The notes: generated from the sequence alone by a model not told the origin. Shown: positions 7,150 to 16,174, counted from the stretch's first letter. The stretch is 64,000 nucleotides of DNA from Vreelandella zhanjiangensis DSM 21076 (GCF_000377665.1 NZ_KB898653.1:124001-188000); one strand, 5' to 3'. Numbers and translations are program-made.

Positions 7150-8552
7150 TCGCTTCCTCGTTGGCGCCTGAAATAATGACGCAGAAATATGGCAGTTAGA
7201 TTAAGCACCAGCACAATGAGCACTAAAAGAAGTGCCGTGGCGTACACCAGTGGTATCGCGGCCTGCACATCCTCGCCATGAAAGGCGGTATCAAATAGAT
7301 GATAGCCAAGATGCATGAACTTGCGCTCTAGATGTAAATAAGGGAATTCACCGTCCACGGGCATTTGTGGGGCCAGTTTGGCGACGCCCACAAGCATCAG
7401 CGGCGCCACTTCGCCGGCCGCACGGGCAACCGCGAGGATAACCCCGGTCAGCATGGCGGGTATGGCCATGGGCAGCACAATGCGCACCAGCATTTCCAGG
7501 CGCGTGGCGCCTAGCGCCACCGCCCCTTCTCGCTGGGCATCAGGAATACGTGCCAGCCCCTCTTCGGTCGCCACAATCACGACCGGTAGCGTTAACAATG
7601 CCAGGGTTAAAGATGCCCACAACAGGCCGCCGGTGCCAAAGGTAGGAGAGGGCAACGTATCGCTGAAAAACCAGCTATCGAGCGTGCCGCCAATACCGTA
7701 TACGAAAACGCCCAGGCCAAAAACGCCGTACACAATCGACGGTACGCCGGCCAGGTTGCGTACCCCAATACGCACCAGGCGGGTTAAACGGTTCTGATGA
7801 GCGATTTCATTGAGATAGATGGCCGCCAGCACCCCAAAAGGGGTCACGATCACTGACATTAAAATGACCATCAGTACGGTGCCAAAAATAGCTGGCCAGA
7901 CACCACCGCCCGTATTGGCGGCACGCGGACCCTGGCTCAAGAACTGCCAGACGTTACGGCTCCAGGTATGTATTTTCTGCCACCAGGACATGGCGTTAGG
8001 CGCCAGCGCCTGGCTGAAATTGCTCAGCGGTTGACGCAGCGTCTGACCATCGGAGGTTACCAGCAGAAGCTCGGCATCAGGCCGTTCCGCCTGGGGCAGG
8101 GCGAGCGCCTGAGTTAGATAACGCCATGCCTGGTCTTCACGGAGCAACTGCCCGCCCGTTTCCACACCGGCTAAGCGGCCGATAAAATCACCCCACGGGT
8201 TACGCTCCAGGCGAATCAGGTCGCTTGGTGTGCTGCGTGAGGCGATGTCGTCCAGATTTACCCAGCGCCAGCTGGCCCCGTCGATATCGCGGTTAGCCGT
8301 AAAATAAAGCCGCTCAAAGCCGTCTGCCTGGGGAAGCGGGGCCTCGCGGGTCGGCTGCCCTGCGACGCTATCGCCTGAGCGCAGGGTAATTTCTTCAAGC
8401 GTGGCGGGCCAAAAATGACCTAATCCGCGTACCACCAAAAGCGCTAACAAGGCCGCTAACATTAAAAGTGATAAAGCGACGCTAGCGGCACATAACCATG
8501 GCCAGAGTGCGTCCATCAGGCGTCGGCGAGGCGTATCTGAGAAGCGGCTCAT
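7143..8552 (-). CDS. pstA: Phosphate ABC transporter permease PstA (extended form)
   Basis: Membrane channel subunit of the phosphate importer. The C-terminal part has the six-helix permease fold and the coupling motif around [20 protein letters not shown]. At 469 residues it is about 170 longer than E. coli PstA. The extra part lies between the first transmembrane segment (about 16-40) and the permease core, is largely polar (about 45-190) and should face the periplasm. Similar long PstA forms are known in Pseudomonas. The ATG overlaps the pstC stop in TAATG. Confidence 0.93.
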   Translation of the reverse strand: MSRFSDTPRRRLMDALWPWLCAASVALSLLMLAALLALLVVRGLGHFWPATLEEITLRSGDSVAGQPTREAPLPQADGFERLYFTANRDIDGASWRWVNLDDIASRSTPSDLIRLERNPWGDFIGRLAGVETGGQLLREDQAWRYLTQALALPQAERPDAELLLVTSDGQTLRQPLSNFSQALAPNAMSWWQKIHTWSRNVWQFLSQGPRAANTGGGVWPAIFGTVLMVILMSVIVTPFGVLAAIYLNEIAHQNRLTRLVRIGVRNLAGVPSIVYGVFGLGVFVYGIGGTLDSWFFSDTLPSPTFGTGGLLWASLTLALLTLPVVIVATEEGLARIPDAQREGAVALGATRLEMLVRIVLPMAIPAMLTGVILAVARAAGEVAPLMLVGVAKLAPQMPVDGEFPYLHLERKFMHLGYHLFDTAFHGEDVQAAIPLVYATALLLVLIVLVLNLTAIFLRHYFRRQRGSEC

Positions 8553-9667
8553 TAATGGCGCCCCGCTTTATGATAACGGCGTCGCATGCGTGAACGGACT
8601 ACCTCAGCCAGGGTATTAACCAAAAACGTAAAGATAAACAGCACCAGAGCAGCAAGTATCAAATGGTGGTAGGTAAGCCCGCCGGGCGAGGCTTCGGGAA
8701 GCTCAATGGCAATGGCAGCCGCCATGGAGCGCATGCCTTCAAAAGGGCTGACACTCAACAACGCCATGTTGCCGCTGGCCATCAGCACAATCATGGTTTC
8801 CCCGACAGCACGCCCCGCCCCAATCATTACCGCTGAGAAAATGCCGGGGCCTGCGGCCGGTAAGGCAACTTTCCAGAGCGCCTGCCAGCGGCTGGCGCCC
8901 AGTGCTTGGGCACCCTCCATTAAACTGGTCGGCACATCGGCTAAAGCATCCTCCGCCAGGGCGTAGATGCTGGGTATGACGGCAAATCCCATGGCGATGC
9001 CCACAATCAGCGCGTTGCGGGTGGCATAATCCATTCCCCAATGCTGCTCAAGCAGGCGGCGCAAGTCACCGCCTAACAAAAACTGCTCGAGCAGGGGCGC
9101 AAACCACAGCGCCAAAAGCACCATGCACACGAGCCAGGGCAAAAGCCACAGGCCAGCCCATGAAAGGGGCAGCCACTTACGCCAGCGCGATGCGGCCATG
9201 TGCCAGAGAACACCTGCCAAGCCCGCGCTGATAGGTAACCAGATTAACAGCGCCAGGGTGCTGGCCAGATGACGCTCTACCCAGGGGGCAAGCACTAAAC
9301 CGGCAATAAACCCCACCACCACGCCGGGTATCGCTTCCATCATTTCAAGCGCTGGCTTAACGCGGCTGCGTAGGCGAGCCGACATAAATAGAGCCGAATA
9401 CATCGCGGCTCCCAGGGCTATCGGCAGGGCAAATAGCATGGCAGCCAGAGCGGCTTTTAACGTTCCCCAGGCCAGCGGCGAGAGTTTGCTGAAGGCAAAC
9501 GTTTGATCCCATGCCAGCAGAGGCAACGTTTCCCAAATGAGAAACACGCCGATCGCCAAAATCGCCAGCAATACACCAATGCCGCCGGCAGTAATCAGAC
9601 CGGTGGCTATACGGTTTTTTAACTGGCGTAGCGGCTGGCGAGAAACAGCAGCGCGAGGTGGGGTCAT
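8552..9667 (-). CDS. pstC: Phosphate ABC transporter permease PstC
   Basis: Second channel subunit of the phosphate importer; 371 residues with a single N-terminal membrane anchor and a permease core (GTLKAALAAMLFALPIALGA; coupling loop EDALADVPTSLMEGAQALGA). The ATG at 9667 has no good ribosome site, and no other start fits because an in-frame TGA lies upstream. A short frame (9675-9713) with a strong AAGGAG ends 7 bases before it, so pstC is probably translated by coupling. A Pho box at 9744-9761 gives this gene its own probable promoter, separate from pstS. Confidence 0.94.
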   Translation of the reverse strand: MTPPRAAVSRQPLRQLKNRIATGLITAGGIGVLLAILAIGVFLIWETLPLLAWDQTFAFSKLSPLAWGTLKAALAAMLFALPIALGAAMYSALFMSARLRSRVKPALEMMEAIPGVVVGFIAGLVLAPWVERHLASTLALLIWLPISAGLAGVLWHMAASRWRKWLPLSWAGLWLLPWLVCMVLLALWFAPLLEQFLLGGDLRRLLEQHWGMDYATRNALIVGIAMGFAVIPSIYALAEDALADVPTSLMEGAQALGASRWQALWKVALPAAGPGIFSAVMIGAGRAVGETMIVLMASGNMALLSVSPFEGMRSMAAAIAIELPEASPGGLTYHHLILAALVLFIFTFLVNTLAEVVRSRMRRRYHKAGRH

Positions 9668-9674
9668 ATCAACA

Positions 9675-9713
9675 TCATAAGAGAGCCGGGGCCGTCATGA
9701 AGAGGGTTTGCAT
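9675..9713 (-). CDS. 12-codon upstream reading frame before pstC
   Basis: The frame encodes MQTLFMTAPALL and ends in TGA. It has a much better ribosome site (AAGGAG at 9722-9727, spacing 8) than pstC, and its stop lies only 7 bases before the pstC ATG. It lies just downstream of the Pho box. It is either a leader frame that feeds ribosomes to pstC or a control element; the product itself need not be functional. Confidence 0.55.
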   Translation of the reverse strand: MQTLFMTAPALL

Positions 9714-9743
9714 GGTGAATTCTCCTTACTCTAAGTCATTTTT

Positions 9744-9761
9744 ATGACAATTAGATGATAG
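9744..9761 (-). promoter_or_regulatory. Pho box between pstS and pstC
   Basis: Read on the minus strand the sequence is CTATCAT-CTAA-TTGTCAT, two 7-base repeats 4 apart as in the PhoB consensus. It starts 4 bases after the pstS stop codon and precedes the 12-codon frame and pstC, suggesting that pstCAB-phoU has its own PhoB-driven promoter. Confidence 0.75.
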
Positions 9762-9765
9762 TTAC

Positions 9766-10716
9766 CTACCAGGTACGCTGAGCATCTATATCGTCATCGG
9801 GAAGCGGCACAAACCCCGCTGCGCGGGCAATGCGCTGGCCTTCCTCGGATAAAATAAGTGCTAGTAGTGCTTGATCAGCCGGAGGTAGCGAATCGCCGGG
9901 CGGTAAATTAACGTACAGGTACAGGTCGCGCGATAGCGGGTACTCGCTGCGCTGAATGGCCTGCTCGCTAGGCGCAATTTCAGCGCCTTCCTGAGTAATC
10001 AGGCTTAGCGCATGAACCATGGGCGTCAGGTGGTTATAGCCTGCATAGCCCATGGCGTTGGGGGATTCTCCCACCGAGGCAACCACCGCTGAGGAGCCAG
10101 GATGCTCGCTGATATCGGGCCTGAAATTGCCGCCGCAAAGCACTTCGGCCTGAAATAACCCGTGGGTGCCCGAGGCTAAATTACGTCCATGCAGGGCGAT
10201 GCTTCCATACGGCCAGTCACGTGTGGTGGCCAATTCGTCCCAGCGTCTTATTGGAGCTTCGGCGCCACACGCCTGGTCCGTAGAGAAAATAGCGTCGGCC
10301 TGCTTACGCGTGATGGCTCCTAACGGGTTATGCCGGTGCACGACCAGAATCAGTGCGTCTTTCGCCACTCTGAGTTCCAGCGGCGGATAGCCATAGCGGT
10401 CGATAAACGCCTGACGTTCGCCAGCATACATTGGGCGTGACATAAGCCCCAGTCGGGTAGTACCTGCCGTTAATGCGGGCGGTACGCTGGCCGACCCCGT
10501 GGCTTGAAACTGCAAGTTAACCTCAGGGTAGCGGGCGGTGAGTGACTCGCCCCAGCGCAACATTAGCCCGGCCATGGTGTCAGAGCCAATAACGCCCAGC
10601 GTGCCGCTAATCGGTTGAGGTTGCCCCCAGACCGCTGATGCGCATAGCATTAGCGCCATGGCGAGCGTTAAACGCAGACGCGGCTTCTTGCCCGACGATA
10701 AACCGATACGCTTCAA
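9766..10716 (-). CDS. pstS: Phosphate-binding protein PstS
   Basis: Periplasmic binding protein of the phosphate importer. A Sec signal (about residues 1-31, ending AVWGQ) precedes a PBP-like domain. The phosphate-site segments IGSDTMAG, ATGSASVPPAL and GRNLASGTHGLF are present. Length 316 suits the shorter PstS type found in pseudomonads. It is the first Pst gene, followed after 98 bases by pstC. No Pho box is clear in its own upstream region (10717-10800), which is odd for a gene normally under PhoB. Confidence 0.92.
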   Translation of the reverse strand: MKRIGLSSGKKPRLRLTLAMALMLCASAVWGQPQPISGTLGVIGSDTMAGLMLRWGESLTARYPEVNLQFQATGSASVPPALTAGTTRLGLMSRPMYAGERQAFIDRYGYPPLELRVAKDALILVVHRHNPLGAITRKQADAIFSTDQACGAEAPIRRWDELATTRDWPYGSIALHGRNLASGTHGLFQAEVLCGGNFRPDISEHPGSSAVVASVGESPNAMGYAGYNHLTPMVHALSLITQEGAEIAPSEQAIQRSEYPLSRDLYLYVNLPPGDSLPPADQALLALILSEEGQRIARAAGFVPLPDDDIDAQRTW

Positions 10717-10800
10717 ACGTGTTTCCTCTTATGATTAACTAGCGTTTTTATATTGCAATGCAGCAATAGCACAACAATAACCTTATTAAGCGACCAACTA

Positions 10801-11214
10801 ATGACACTTTTAGAAACCGACCTGGACGATGTCCCCGCGCCTCAAGGACAGCTCACCCTAAAATTACTGGCTTCTCGACAGGATACCAACCTTTACGGCG
10901 ATATTTCGGGCGGGTGGCTGGTCAATCATATGGATCAGGCGGCAGAACTGGCGGCAGGGCGTGAAGCTGGCGGGCGAACATCGACAGTGGCGATTGAGTC
11001 GATGGATTTTTTAAGCCCGGTACGCGTTGGCTCGATGGTGAGTATTTATACCCAGGTAAAAGAGATTGGCCACAGCTCGCTTAAAATTGATGTGGAAGTC
11101 TGGGTGCGCCCGCCTCTGGGACGACGTCTTGAAGAGCGCCAAAAGGTGACCGAAGCGCGATTCGTGATGGTGGCACTGGACGACAATGGGCGTATTCGCG
11201 CCGTTCACAGCTGA
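10801..11214 (+). CDS. YciA-type acyl-CoA thioesterase
   Basis: Hot-dog fold acyl-CoA hydrolase of the YciA/BACH family, cytoplasmic. The core motif DTNLYGDISGGWLVNHMD contains the catalytic Asp/Asn and glycine pattern of YciA; VAIESMDFLSPVRVGSMV and LKIDVEVWVRPP complete the fold. The frame is open from 10753, but homology begins at the ATG 10801 (MTLLETDLDD, 137 residues). The ribosome site is weak for both. It is divergent from pstS with about 84 bases between. Substrate is unknown. Confidence 0.88.
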   Translation: MTLLETDLDDVPAPQGQLTLKLLASRQDTNLYGDISGGWLVNHMDQAAELAAGREAGGRTSTVAIESMDFLSPVRVGSMVSIYTQVKEIGHSSLKIDVEVWVRPPLGRRLEERQKVTEARFVMVALDDNGRIRAVHS

Positions 11215-11262
11215 TATTCTGTCTAGCTATTATCCGTTTTAACCATCAGCCGTCCTAACGAT

Positions 11263-11284
11263 CAGGGGCGCCGAAGCGCCCCTG
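11263..11284. terminator. Hairpin between thioesterase and TRAP binding protein genes
   Basis: CAGGGGCG (11263-11270) pairs with CGCCCCTG (11277-11284) around CCGAAG. It separates two converging genes. No T-run follows directly on either strand, so termination is likely but not certain. Confidence 0.5.
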
Positions 11285-11328
11285 GTTCATGCAAAGGTTT
11301 TTATCCAAACGTCATCAGTCGATAACGC

Positions 11329-12417
11329 TTAGCCGCCCACTTCATCGCGGCCTTTCAGGTAGGCATATTCGCCGATATCACTGAACGGACGAATAACCTT
11401 CTGGAAGGCAGAGTAGGACTCATAAACGCGACGTGAGTCTTCGTCGTTTTCGACCTGATTCTGAATCACTTGCTGCGATGACTCATAAAGGGCCTGGATC
11501 ACATCTTCAGGGAACTCGCGCAGCTCAACACCGTGCTCATCCACCAGTGTTTCAAGTGCTTGGGCGTTGCGGAAGGCGAACTCGGTGTACATGGCCAGGT
11601 TGGAGGCGCGTGCTGCTTCGCGGATAACGTCCTGGAGATCTTCCGGCAGGGCGTTCCAGGCATCCAGGTTGATCATGGTCTCGACGGTAGCCGTTGGCTC
11701 GTTCCACACCGTGGTGTAGTAGTAGTCGGCGACCTGATGCAGACCAAACGCCATATCGTTGTAAGGCCCTACCCAGTCGGCAGCATCCAGCACGCCGGTT
11801 TGCAGCGAAGTGAAAATCTCAGACCCCGGCATGTTAACGGTGCTGACACCAATGCCGTTCATGGCTTCACCGGCAAGGCCTGGCAGGCGTAGTTTAAGCC
11901 CCTGCATATCGGCTAGCGAGTTGATCTCTTTTTTGAACCAGCCCGCCATCTGGGGGCCTGTGTTGCCCACGGCAAACGGTTTGAGATTATGCTTGGCATA
12001 AATCTCATCCCACAGCTCCTGGCCACCACCGTGATACAGCCACGCATTCATCTCGGTGGTGGTCATGCCGAAAGGCACGGCCGTAAAGAACTGTGAAGCG
12101 GCTAGCTTGCCGCGCCAGTAATAAGGCGTGGAGTGGCCGATTTCAGCCGTTCCGGCGGCAACCGCATCAAACACTTCCAGGGCGGGCACCAGCTCGCCTG
12201 CACCGTGAACGCGAATCTGCATACGGCCGTTGGAAAGCTGCTCGACGCGCTTGGCAAAATCGTTAGCACCGGTACCCAGCGCTGGGAAGTTTTTCGGCCA
12301 GGACGTAACCATGTCCCAGGTATAGGTCTCTTGCGCGTGGGCGCTGGTTACGAAAGGTGCGGCGGCGACACCGGCGGCACCCAGGCCGGCGGTTTTCAGG
12401 AATTGGCGGCGTTGCAT
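11329..12417 (-). CDS. Tat-exported TRAP transporter solute-binding protein (TakP-like)
   Basis: DctP-family periplasmic binding protein. The ATG at 12417 gives MQRRQFLKTAGLGAAGVAAA, a twin-arginine signal; an upstream open stretch to 12471 is not needed. The mature part shows TRAP landmarks: the arginine-bearing strand GLKLRLPGLAGEAMNGIGVS, then LQTGVLDAADWVGPYNDMAFG. The pattern resembles the alpha-keto-acid binding protein TakP of Rhodobacter. Length 362. No DctQ or DctM gene is adjacent, so it is an orphan that must work with membrane subunits elsewhere. Substrate is a guess: a 2-oxo acid or similar carboxylate. Confidence 0.88.
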   Translation of the reverse strand: MQRRQFLKTAGLGAAGVAAAPFVTSAHAQETYTWDMVTSWPKNFPALGTGANDFAKRVEQLSNGRMQIRVHGAGELVPALEVFDAVAAGTAEIGHSTPYYWRGKLAASQFFTAVPFGMTTTEMNAWLYHGGGQELWDEIYAKHNLKPFAVGNTGPQMAGWFKKEINSLADMQGLKLRLPGLAGEAMNGIGVSTVNMPGSEIFTSLQTGVLDAADWVGPYNDMAFGLHQVADYYYTTVWNEPTATVETMINLDAWNALPEDLQDVIREAARASNLAMYTEFAFRNAQALETLVDEHGVELREFPEDVIQALYESSQQVIQNQVENDEDSRRVYESYSAFQKVIRPFSDIGEYAYLKGRDEVGG

Positions 12418-12544
12418 GGCGGGCTTAACTCCGAGAAAGTATGATTTTTGTGTAATTGCACGTGAGCGCAAGTTTCCGCTCGTCAGTATGCGCTAATCCG
12501 GTTTTATTGGGCAACCTGCCGATTCATTTCCCTTAATGCGCGCG

Positions 12545-14743
12545 CTATAGCGGGATTAGTTTGGCAAACCCCAGCACTAGCCATTTAACGCCAACACCCT
12601 CAAAGCTGACCTGTACGCGTGCGCGGGCGCCTTCGCCCTCGGCGTTAAGAATCACCCCTTCGCCAAATACCGGGTGGCCTACGCGCTGACCCACATGCAG
12701 GGTCGGCAGGTCGCCATCGCCTTCAACACGCTGCTGAGCAAAGCTTGTGCGCGCCGCCGTCACCGGGCGCGAAATATGTCCGCGTAAGCGGACCTCTTCC
12801 AGCAGATGCGGGGGTAGTTCGCGCAAAAAGCGTGAGGGGCGGGGGAAGACTTCTTTGCCGTGCATGCGACGGGTTTCCGCATGGGTCAGGTAAAGCTTTT
12901 GCATGGCGCGGGTAACGCCCACGTAGCAAAGCCTGCGCTCCTCTTCGAGCCGCCCTGGCTCTTCAATCGACATTTTATGTGGGAACAGCCCCTCTTCGAC
13001 GCCGGCAATAAATACTACCGGAAACTCCAGACCCTTGGCTGAGTGAAGCGTCATCAGCTGCACACTATCTTCGAACTCCTCGGCCTCATGGTCGCCCGCA
13101 TTAAGCGCCGCTTCGGAAAGAAAGGCTTCAAGCGCGGCCATGCCTTCACCCGCCTCCGGCATTTCAAACGCATCGCCCTGGGTAAAGGCGCGGGCGGCGG
13201 TCACCAGTTCTTCAAGGTTTTCGACCCGTGCTTGGCCTTTTTCGCCGCGCTCGCTTTTATGGTGCTCAATCAGCCCGGTGTGCTCGTTGACGTGGTCGAT
13301 AATCTCGTAAAGCGTAAGGCCCGCGGCATCGTTGTCGAGCTGTTCTATCAGGTTGGCGAAGTTCTGCACGGCGTTGCCCGCGCGGCCTTTCAGCGTGCCA
13401 TCGCCTAACGCGTCGTGCAGCGCCTGCCACAGCGAGACGCTCCCGAGCCGGGCGCGGTGGCGCAGGATTTCGACGGTGCGGGTGCCAATACCGCGCGTGG
13501 GTACGTTGATAACACGCTCCAGTGAAGCGTCGTCATCGCGGTTGAGCAGCAGGCGTAGGTAGGCCAGGGCGTTCTTGATTTCCAGGCGCTCATAGAAGCG
13601 GTGTCCGCCGTAAATACGGTAGGGCATCCCCTGGCGGATCAGGGTTTCTTCCAATAGCCGCGACTGGGCGTTGGAGCGGTAAAGAATCGCGATATCGCGC
13701 CGGTTGAAGCCTTCGTCGACCTTTTCCTTGATGGTATCGACGATATAGCGCGCTTCTTCCAGATCGTTAAATCCGGCGTATACCGAAATGGGCTCGCCTT
13801 CGACGCCGTCGGTCCATAGGTTTTTACCCAGCCGCTCGCTGTTATGACTGATCAGCGCATTGGCGGCATCCAGAATGGCGCTGGTCGAGCGGTAGTTCTG
13901 CTCAAGGCGTACCGTATGGGTTTCCGGAAACTCTTCTTCAAAGCGGCGAATATTTTCGACCTTGGCCCCGCGCCAGCCGTAGATGGACTGATCATCGTCG
14001 CCGACGGCGGTCATGGGGGTCTGCATGCCGGTGAGCAGTTTGAGCCAGGCGTACTGCAGCGTATTGGTATCCTGAAACTCATCCACCAGCACGTGGCCAA
14101 AGCGCTCACGGTAGTGGTTTAAAAGCGCTGGATTATCGCGCAGAAGCTCCAGGCTTCTTAGCAGCAGCTCGCCGAAATCCACCAGGCCGCCGCGCTCGCA
14201 GGTCAGCTGGTAGCGCTCGTAAAGCTCGACCATCTGGGCCAGATAGGCATCGCCATCCACATTGACCTGATGTGGGCGCAGGCCTTCTTCCTTGCAGCCG
14301 CTGATAAACCCCTGCACCTGACGCGGCGGGAAGCGCTCATCGTCGATGGAGTAATCTTTAAGCAGGCGCTTGACCAGGCGAAGCTGGTCATCGGAATCGA
14401 TAATCTGGAAGTTTTGCGGAAGCCGCGCATCCTGCCAGTGAGTCCGCAGCAGGCGGTGGGCAATCGAGTGGAACGTGCCCACCCAGACATGGCGTAACGA
14501 AATGCCCTGCAGCGCTTCAAGGCGCGTGCGCATTTCGCGGGCGGCTTTGTTGGTAAAGGTGACCGCCAGCAGCGCGTAGGGCGATAAGCCTTCTGCATGC
14601 ATCAGCCAGGCGATCCGGTGCACCAGTACGCGGGTTTTACCGGAACCGGCACCGGCCAGCACGAGAAGGTTACCCTGCGGGGCACTGACTGCCTCACGCT
14701 GAGCGGTGTTGAGCTGATCGAGTATCGCCGTGACGTCGTCCAT
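12545..14743 (-). CDS. uvrD: DNA helicase II UvrD
   Basis: Superfamily 1 3'-5' helicase of nucleotide excision and mismatch repair. The N-terminus LDQLNTAQREAVSAPQGNLL is close to E. coli UvrD. Motif I GAGSGKT is at 31-37, Ia VTFTNKAAREM, II DEFQDTN, III VGDDDQSIYGWRGA, IV EQNYRS, V LMTLHSAKGLEFP, VI VGVTRAMQKLYL. Length 732 (720 in E. coli), with the Tudor-like C-terminal end GEGARARVQVSFEGVGVKWL. A LexA-type box lies 53 bases before the ATG. Confidence 0.97.
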   Translation of the reverse strand: MDDVTAILDQLNTAQREAVSAPQGNLLVLAGAGSGKTRVLVHRIAWLMHAEGLSPYALLAVTFTNKAAREMRTRLEALQGISLRHVWVGTFHSIAHRLLRTHWQDARLPQNFQIIDSDDQLRLVKRLLKDYSIDDERFPPRQVQGFISGCKEEGLRPHQVNVDGDAYLAQMVELYERYQLTCERGGLVDFGELLLRSLELLRDNPALLNHYRERFGHVLVDEFQDTNTLQYAWLKLLTGMQTPMTAVGDDDQSIYGWRGAKVENIRRFEEEFPETHTVRLEQNYRSTSAILDAANALISHNSERLGKNLWTDGVEGEPISVYAGFNDLEEARYIVDTIKEKVDEGFNRRDIAILYRSNAQSRLLEETLIRQGMPYRIYGGHRFYERLEIKNALAYLRLLLNRDDDASLERVINVPTRGIGTRTVEILRHRARLGSVSLWQALHDALGDGTLKGRAGNAVQNFANLIEQLDNDAAGLTLYEIIDHVNEHTGLIEHHKSERGEKGQARVENLEELVTAARAFTQGDAFEMPEAGEGMAALEAFLSEAALNAGDHEAEEFEDSVQLMTLHSAKGLEFPVVFIAGVEEGLFPHKMSIEEPGRLEEERRLCYVGVTRAMQKLYLTHAETRRMHGKEVFPRPSRFLRELPPHLLEEVRLRGHISRPVTAARTSFAQQRVEGDGDLPTLHVGQRVGHPVFGEGVILNAEGEGARARVQVSFEGVGVKWLVLGFAKLIPL

Positions 14744-14795
14744 AAAAGCCGCTGCCGGATCGAAAATGGGCGCCTAGTTTAGCACAGCAAACACA

Positions 14796-14811
14796 CTGGC
14801 TGTGTATACAG
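14796..14811 (-). promoter_or_regulatory. LexA (SOS) box upstream of uvrD
   Basis: CTGGCTGTGTATACAG has the CTG-N10-CAG frame and AT-rich alternating centre of the gammaproteobacterial LexA box. E. coli uvrD is known to be LexA-controlled. It sits between the hexR stop and uvrD. Confidence 0.7.
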
Positions 14812-14827
14812 GCGTCGGCGACAAAAA

Positions 14828-15682
14828 TTAGTTGTCTTCGGGGTAGCGCAGCGTATTCAGGCTTTTCTTCACGGCTTTAAGCTGTTCAGCCAGTTTGGGC
14901 CCACGGGTTTTGGCAACCCCCACGGCTAGTACATCGATCAACACCAGGTGGGCAATCCGCGAACTCAGCGGCGTGTAGATTTCGGTATCTTCATGAACGT
15001 CGATATACAGAGGCAGACTAACTTCTTCCGCCAAGGGCGAACCGCTGGGGCATAGCCCAATCACCGTGGCACCCGCTTCGCGGGCCAGACGCACGCTGGC
15101 CACCAGCGCTTTGGTGCGCCCCGTTTGTGAAATGGCCACCACCACGTCGCCCTCTTTAAGGGTCACGGCCGACATATTCTGCATATGCGGGTCAGCGTAG
15201 GCGGAGGTGGATATCTGCAAACGGAAAAACTTGTGCTGGGCATCAAAAGCGACTGCGCCTGAGGCGCCAAAACCGTAAAACTCGACCCGATTGGCCATGG
15301 CCAGCGCATTCACCGCGCGGCCCAAGGCGTCGTTATCCAGCCGGTCACGCACAGAAAGCAGCGTGCCGACGGTGGAGTCGAAAATGCTGTGGGAAAATTC
15401 AGCGACGGAGTCGCTATCGTTCATCGAGAACTGAGCAAACTGGCTGCCGGAGGCCAGCATTTGCGCTAACTGCAGCTTGAAATCCTGAAAGCCGTTACAG
15501 CCCAGGGCGCGGCAGAAGCGCACCACGGTGGGTTCGCTGACGCCTGCTTCCGTCGCGAGGTCCACAATCCGCATATGGATGACCTCATCAGGATTACGCA
15601 GAACAAACCGCGCTACCTTTTGTTCGGAGCGACGAAAGTGCTCCATGCGGCGTCTCATCTCATCGAACAGGGCGCGACTCAC
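14828..15682 (-). CDS. hexR: HexR-type RpiR-family transcriptional regulator
   Basis: Repressor of the RpiR/HexR family, which senses 2-keto-3-deoxy-6-phosphogluconate and controls central sugar metabolism. The N-terminal helix-turn-helix (about 38-62, DLATEAGVSEPTVVRFCRAL) and the SIS sugar-phosphate domain (VEFYGFGASGAVAFDAQHKF, VVAISQTGRTKALV) are plain. The GTG at 15682 has GGAG 6-9 bases upstream and gives VSRALFDEMRRRMEHFRR, the family start; an open extension to 15718 has no ribosome site. Length 284. No edd, zwf or glk gene is adjacent, unlike in pseudomonads. A palindrome 48 bases upstream may be its own operator. Confidence 0.88.
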   Translation of the reverse strand: MSRALFDEMRRRMEHFRRSEQKVARFVLRNPDEVIHMRIVDLATEAGVSEPTVVRFCRALGCNGFQDFKLQLAQMLASGSQFAQFSMNDSDSVAEFSHSIFDSTVGTLLSVRDRLDNDALGRAVNALAMANRVEFYGFGASGAVAFDAQHKFFRLQISTSAYADPHMQNMSAVTLKEGDVVVAISQTGRTKALVASVRLAREAGATVIGLCPSGSPLAEEVSLPLYIDVHEDTEIYTPLSSRIAHLVLIDVLAVGVAKTRGPKLAEQLKAVKKSLNTLRYPEDN

Positions 15683-15729
15683 ATTTAGCTCCTCGGTTAT
15701 CCAGTGCGCTGATCTCACTACATGCGCTT

Positions 15730-15746
15730 TGCTGTATTAAACAGCA
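15730..15746. promoter_or_regulatory. Candidate HexR operator
   Basis: TGCTGTATTAAACAGCA is a perfect 6-5-6 palindrome located 48 bases upstream of hexR and about 210 bases upstream of the divergent small gene. It resembles the HexR pseudo-palindrome (TGTA-rich arms around an AT centre) in layout but not base for base. Autoregulation is inferred. Confidence 0.45.
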
Positions 15747-15955
15747 TTTTCGACAGTATGCCTGAGTGACGGCATAAATGGGCAATGAAACGCCGACTTA
15801 GCCGTGCGTTTAAATGGCGTTAAGCAAATTCGTCAACTTTCGTCATCATTTTGTCAAGTAAGGTATAGTAAGAAGTGAAGTGCCGCACTGCATCATTTAA
15901 CAGTCGTCACGGATGCAGGTGGACGAAGGCATATTCACCTGGAGGCACGTCGATT

Positions 15956-16174
15956 ATGAGAAACGTCGAACGAATCACCTCGGTTAAGAGCGAACTGCTG
16001 GATATTTTTATGAGCATGGAGGTGGATGAACATGCTCAGCGTCAACGGAGTGCCGCTCAACGCAACTTACGAGCGCGTCGAGGGATTGAGCTACATCGGG
16101 AATTTCAGAAACTGTATCGGGATATCGCCCCCCTGCCGGAAGAAGATGAGCGGCAAGAAGGCGAATTGCACTAG
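15956..16174 (+). CDS. Small basic/charged protein of unknown function
   Basis: A 72-residue cytoplasmic protein without signal or membrane segment. The ATG at 15956 follows GGAGG (15941-15945), 10 bases away; the open frame to 15875 lacks a ribosome site. The centre is helical and arginine-rich (DEHAQRQRSAAQRNLRARRG) and the C-terminus acidic (PEEDERQEGE). It loosely recalls the small PA3496-type proteins of gammaproteobacteria, but this match is weak. It is divergent from hexR and ends at a terminator, so it is a single-gene unit. Confidence 0.7.
   Translation: MRNVERITSVKSELLDIFMSMEVDEHAQRQRSAAQRNLRARRGIELHREFQKLYRDIAPLPEEDERQEGELH

Noticed and set aside
10717..10800. Pho box upstream of pstS
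   Set aside because: No CTGTCAT-like pair with 4-base spacing was found on either strand.
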